From NCBI GenBank assembly GCA_964405465.1, contig CAYONZ010000017.1, positions 1 to 64,000 on the forward strand: 64,000 nucleotides of DNA. Direction: 5' to 3'. Numbering within the stretch: position 1 is the first letter of the stretch; every line of letters begins with the position of its first letter. Under the pieces are notes generated by a model that was given only the letters and a program-made list of their open reading frames with translations, made no database searches and was not told where the DNA came from. Shown here piece by piece: positions 62,540 to 64,000 of the stretch. Source of the DNA: CAYONZ01 sp964405465. GTDB lineage: Bacteria; Bdellovibrionota; Bdellovibrionia; Bdellovibrionales; JAMPXM01. Both the position numbers and the translations under genes were made by a program.

Positions 62540-64000
62540 ATGAAGATTTCAAAACAATTCAGTGTCGTGCTCTTTCGGATACTTGCGTATTCAATTAAGA
62601 AAATCCGATTTAACCGGCCAGCATGGTCTTGGCTACTCTTGATTCTATTACTTCCAACCTTTTTTCAAAACTGTCAGGTTTCTGCTCCTGCTCGCTTCCT
62701 GAGTCTTTCATCACTTAAGTCCCAGCAGAGTTCGACAAGTGGTAACGGGGTTGGCGTTGAAGGAAAACCATTAGGTACATTCGTTCGAAATGTTCCCAAA
62801 TTTTGTTCAGGTCAAAACAAACCATTTGGAGTTTTGAATCTAAGTCAGAAAGAAAATGTATTGAACTTCTACGATTTGGTTACCTGTGAGGAGAAGCGAA
62901 AGAGCATTGAGCCAGACAAAGTGATCGTGTCTGCTTTTGATCGAAATATTATCGCTCTGGATGATGGGGCCTATGAAAAGGCAGATCCAGTCATTTTTGA
63001 AAAAGAGCCTGTGGCAATCGAGGCCTGGTGTGCATCGCAAGAAAAGTCACCTCTTGAGGTACATCTTAAGCATGATTTCAAAAACTCGAAATATTTTGCA
63101 AAAATCTATTTTCAAAGAGATTCAAAAAATTTGGTAGTGGGCCCCACTGAGATTCAGCGGGCCATTTCAAGCGGAAGTATTACCTATAAAAGTGCAAGTA
63201 TGGAGATGTCTGTAGATATTTCGGCTCCCTCAATGACGACTTTTGAATACAAGAGTCACCTGGTGGCGAAACTTGATGACGTACCGTATGATGTAGATTT
63301 GAAGTGTCGTCTTGGAGCAGACCATGACGGTAGTATTTGGCCAGCAACTCCAATACTTTCATCCGTCGAAAATTTTCAAATGATCAATGATTTTGCAAAT
63401 CTGCTTTTCATAAAGGACACCACCCAAGACTCTCTTTCTGGTGATTCGGGTTTGTATTTCGGAAAGACCCGTGATTTGTACTTGGGAAAAGAGAATTTTG
63501 TGAGGCTGGATGATCCGATTGAGAAAAAAACTGGCTTTCATGTCATTGATCTCAAAGTGTCTCCAATTGAAGACCGCGTTGCATTTAGGACTTCGGCACA
63601 AACTTTTAATGGGACTGTTGAACTCCATTCCGCTACAATTTCATCTGGGCAAGTGACCAAAGTTAGCTCGAATTGGTCGTCAAGTATTCCTGCAAGTACA
63701 TTTGCAAATCTGGATAGCTTTCAAATACCAGCAGTTAAAGACAACTATAGTTTCTCTGAGGACGGCAGAAAACTTTTTTTCAATGAAGAGTCTTCGTTAG
63801 TAAACAATAATGGAATAGTTGGTTTCGGACTCGGGTTTCCGGTTCTTTCTTTAGCAAATTTGGAAACGTCTACCTCGAACACAGCACCTTTCCGAGTTCC
63901 GTCTGGGGCACTTGCCCAACATCAAAAGATTCTTCAGACCGCATCTGGAGAAATCTATATTAATGGAGTGTCTCCGGATTTGGGGAGTAATGCAATTTTG
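62540..64000 (+). CDS. Lipoprotein with TolB-like propeller repeats, 3' end cut by window edge
   Basis: 487 codons from the ATG at 62540 (AAAGGAG upstream), open to the window end. After a ~25-residue basic leader, a hydrophobic segment (WSWLLLILLLPTFFQNC) ends in a possible lipobox. The N-terminal ~200 residues are strand-rich. From ~300 on, repeated blocks such as VIDLKVSPIEDRVAFRT and YSFSEDGRKLFFNE resemble TolB/WD40-like beta-propeller blades. The function is unknown. The missing C-terminus prevents a firmer call. Confidence 0.82.
   Translation, partial: MKISKQFSVVLFRILAYSIKKIRFNRPAWSWLLLILLLPTFFQNCQVSAPARFLSLSSLKSQQSSTSGNGVGVEGKPLGTFVRNVPKFCSGQNKPFGVLNLSQKENVLNFYDLVTCEEKRKSIEPDKVIVSAFDRNIIALDDGAYEKADPVIFEKEPVAIEAWCASQEKSPLEVHLKHDFKNSKYFAKIYFQRDSKNLVVGPTEIQRAISSGSITYKSASMEMSVDISAPSMTTFEYKSHLVAKLDDVPYDVDLKCRLGADHDGSIWPATPILSSVENFQMINDFANLLFIKDTTQDSLSGDSGLYFGKTRDLYLGKENFVRLDDPIEKKTGFHVIDLKVSPIEDRVAFRTSAQTFNGTVELHSATISSGQVTKVSSNWSSSIPASTFANLDSFQIPAVKDNYSFSEDGRKLFFNEESSLVNNNGIVGFGLGFPVLSLANLETSTSNTAPFRVPSGALAQHQKILQTASGEIYINGVSPDLGSNAIL

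Overview
The window looks like chromosomal DNA of a Gram-negative predatory or gliding-type bacterium, most likely Bdellovibrionota (Bdellovibrio/Oligoflexia-like). The reasons are moderate GC, many lipoproteins with clear lipoboxes, frequent GTG/TTG starts behind strong GGAGG sites, an Agl/Glt-like TolQ-TolR-TolR-AgmX cluster, a FadE-type acyl-CoA dehydrogenase and a SthA transhydrogenase. The assignment is inferred from gene families; no rRNA or tRNA gene is present to confirm it. No prophage, CRISPR array, transposase gene or replication origin was found.

Layout. 1-3628 (minus): an exported pilin/TadG-like protein that runs off the left edge and carries a PAAPG repeat, then a HIT protein and a 5-methyluridine RNA methyltransferase. 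3912-10789 (plus): an outer-membrane barrel protein, a 909-aa lipoprotein and a NitT/TauT/ThiXYZ-type ABC importer, closed by a strong terminator. 10869-13891: small envelope proteins and a histidine phosphatase. 14094-15214: TetR with a hotdog thioesterase. 15335-19060: an unknown membrane protein, the MtgA glycosyltransferase and an SH3-like secreted protein. 19061-26711 (minus): FadE with its TetR regulator, an S1/CvfB-like protein, a lipoprotein carbonic anhydrase and a large exported hydrolase. 26933-32642 (plus): a penicillin-binding transpeptidase and a five-gene cluster, GYF-GYF-PilZ / TolQ / TolR / TolR / FHA-AgmX. 32708-38486: SelO, a TruC-like pseudouridine synthase, a trypsin-like protease, a HAD phosphatase and SthA. 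38607-42139: PepN and a LysR regulator. 42285-49807: an esterase, a degenerate sensor kinase, an RRM-RGG RNA-binding protein, a lytic transglycosylase, a DUF4156 lipoprotein, YihY, a MOSC protein and small exported proteins. 49830-51552: an OlsB-OlsA-like pair (ornithine lipid). 51713-64000: a GT9 glycosyltransferase, an EF-hand-like lipoprotein, a CDF efflux protein, a coiled-coil lipoprotein, EutBC, a periplasmic amino-acid-type binding protein, a GT21-like glycosyltransferase, and a propeller-like lipoprotein that runs off the right edge.

The most striking non-coding signal is a 161-bp, almost fully palindromic element. It occurs twice (13936-14096 and 51550-51710; 2 differences by eye), each time between the 3' ends of convergent genes, and each time its terminal TAG is the stop codon of a neighbouring gene. 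A second, smaller hairpin family built on GGGGGACGGAG lies in two divergent intergenic regions. The best candidate multi-protein systems are the TolQRR/AgmX cluster, read as a split version of the Myxococcus AglRQS-GltJ gliding motor, and the barrel + lipoprotein + ABC importer operon.
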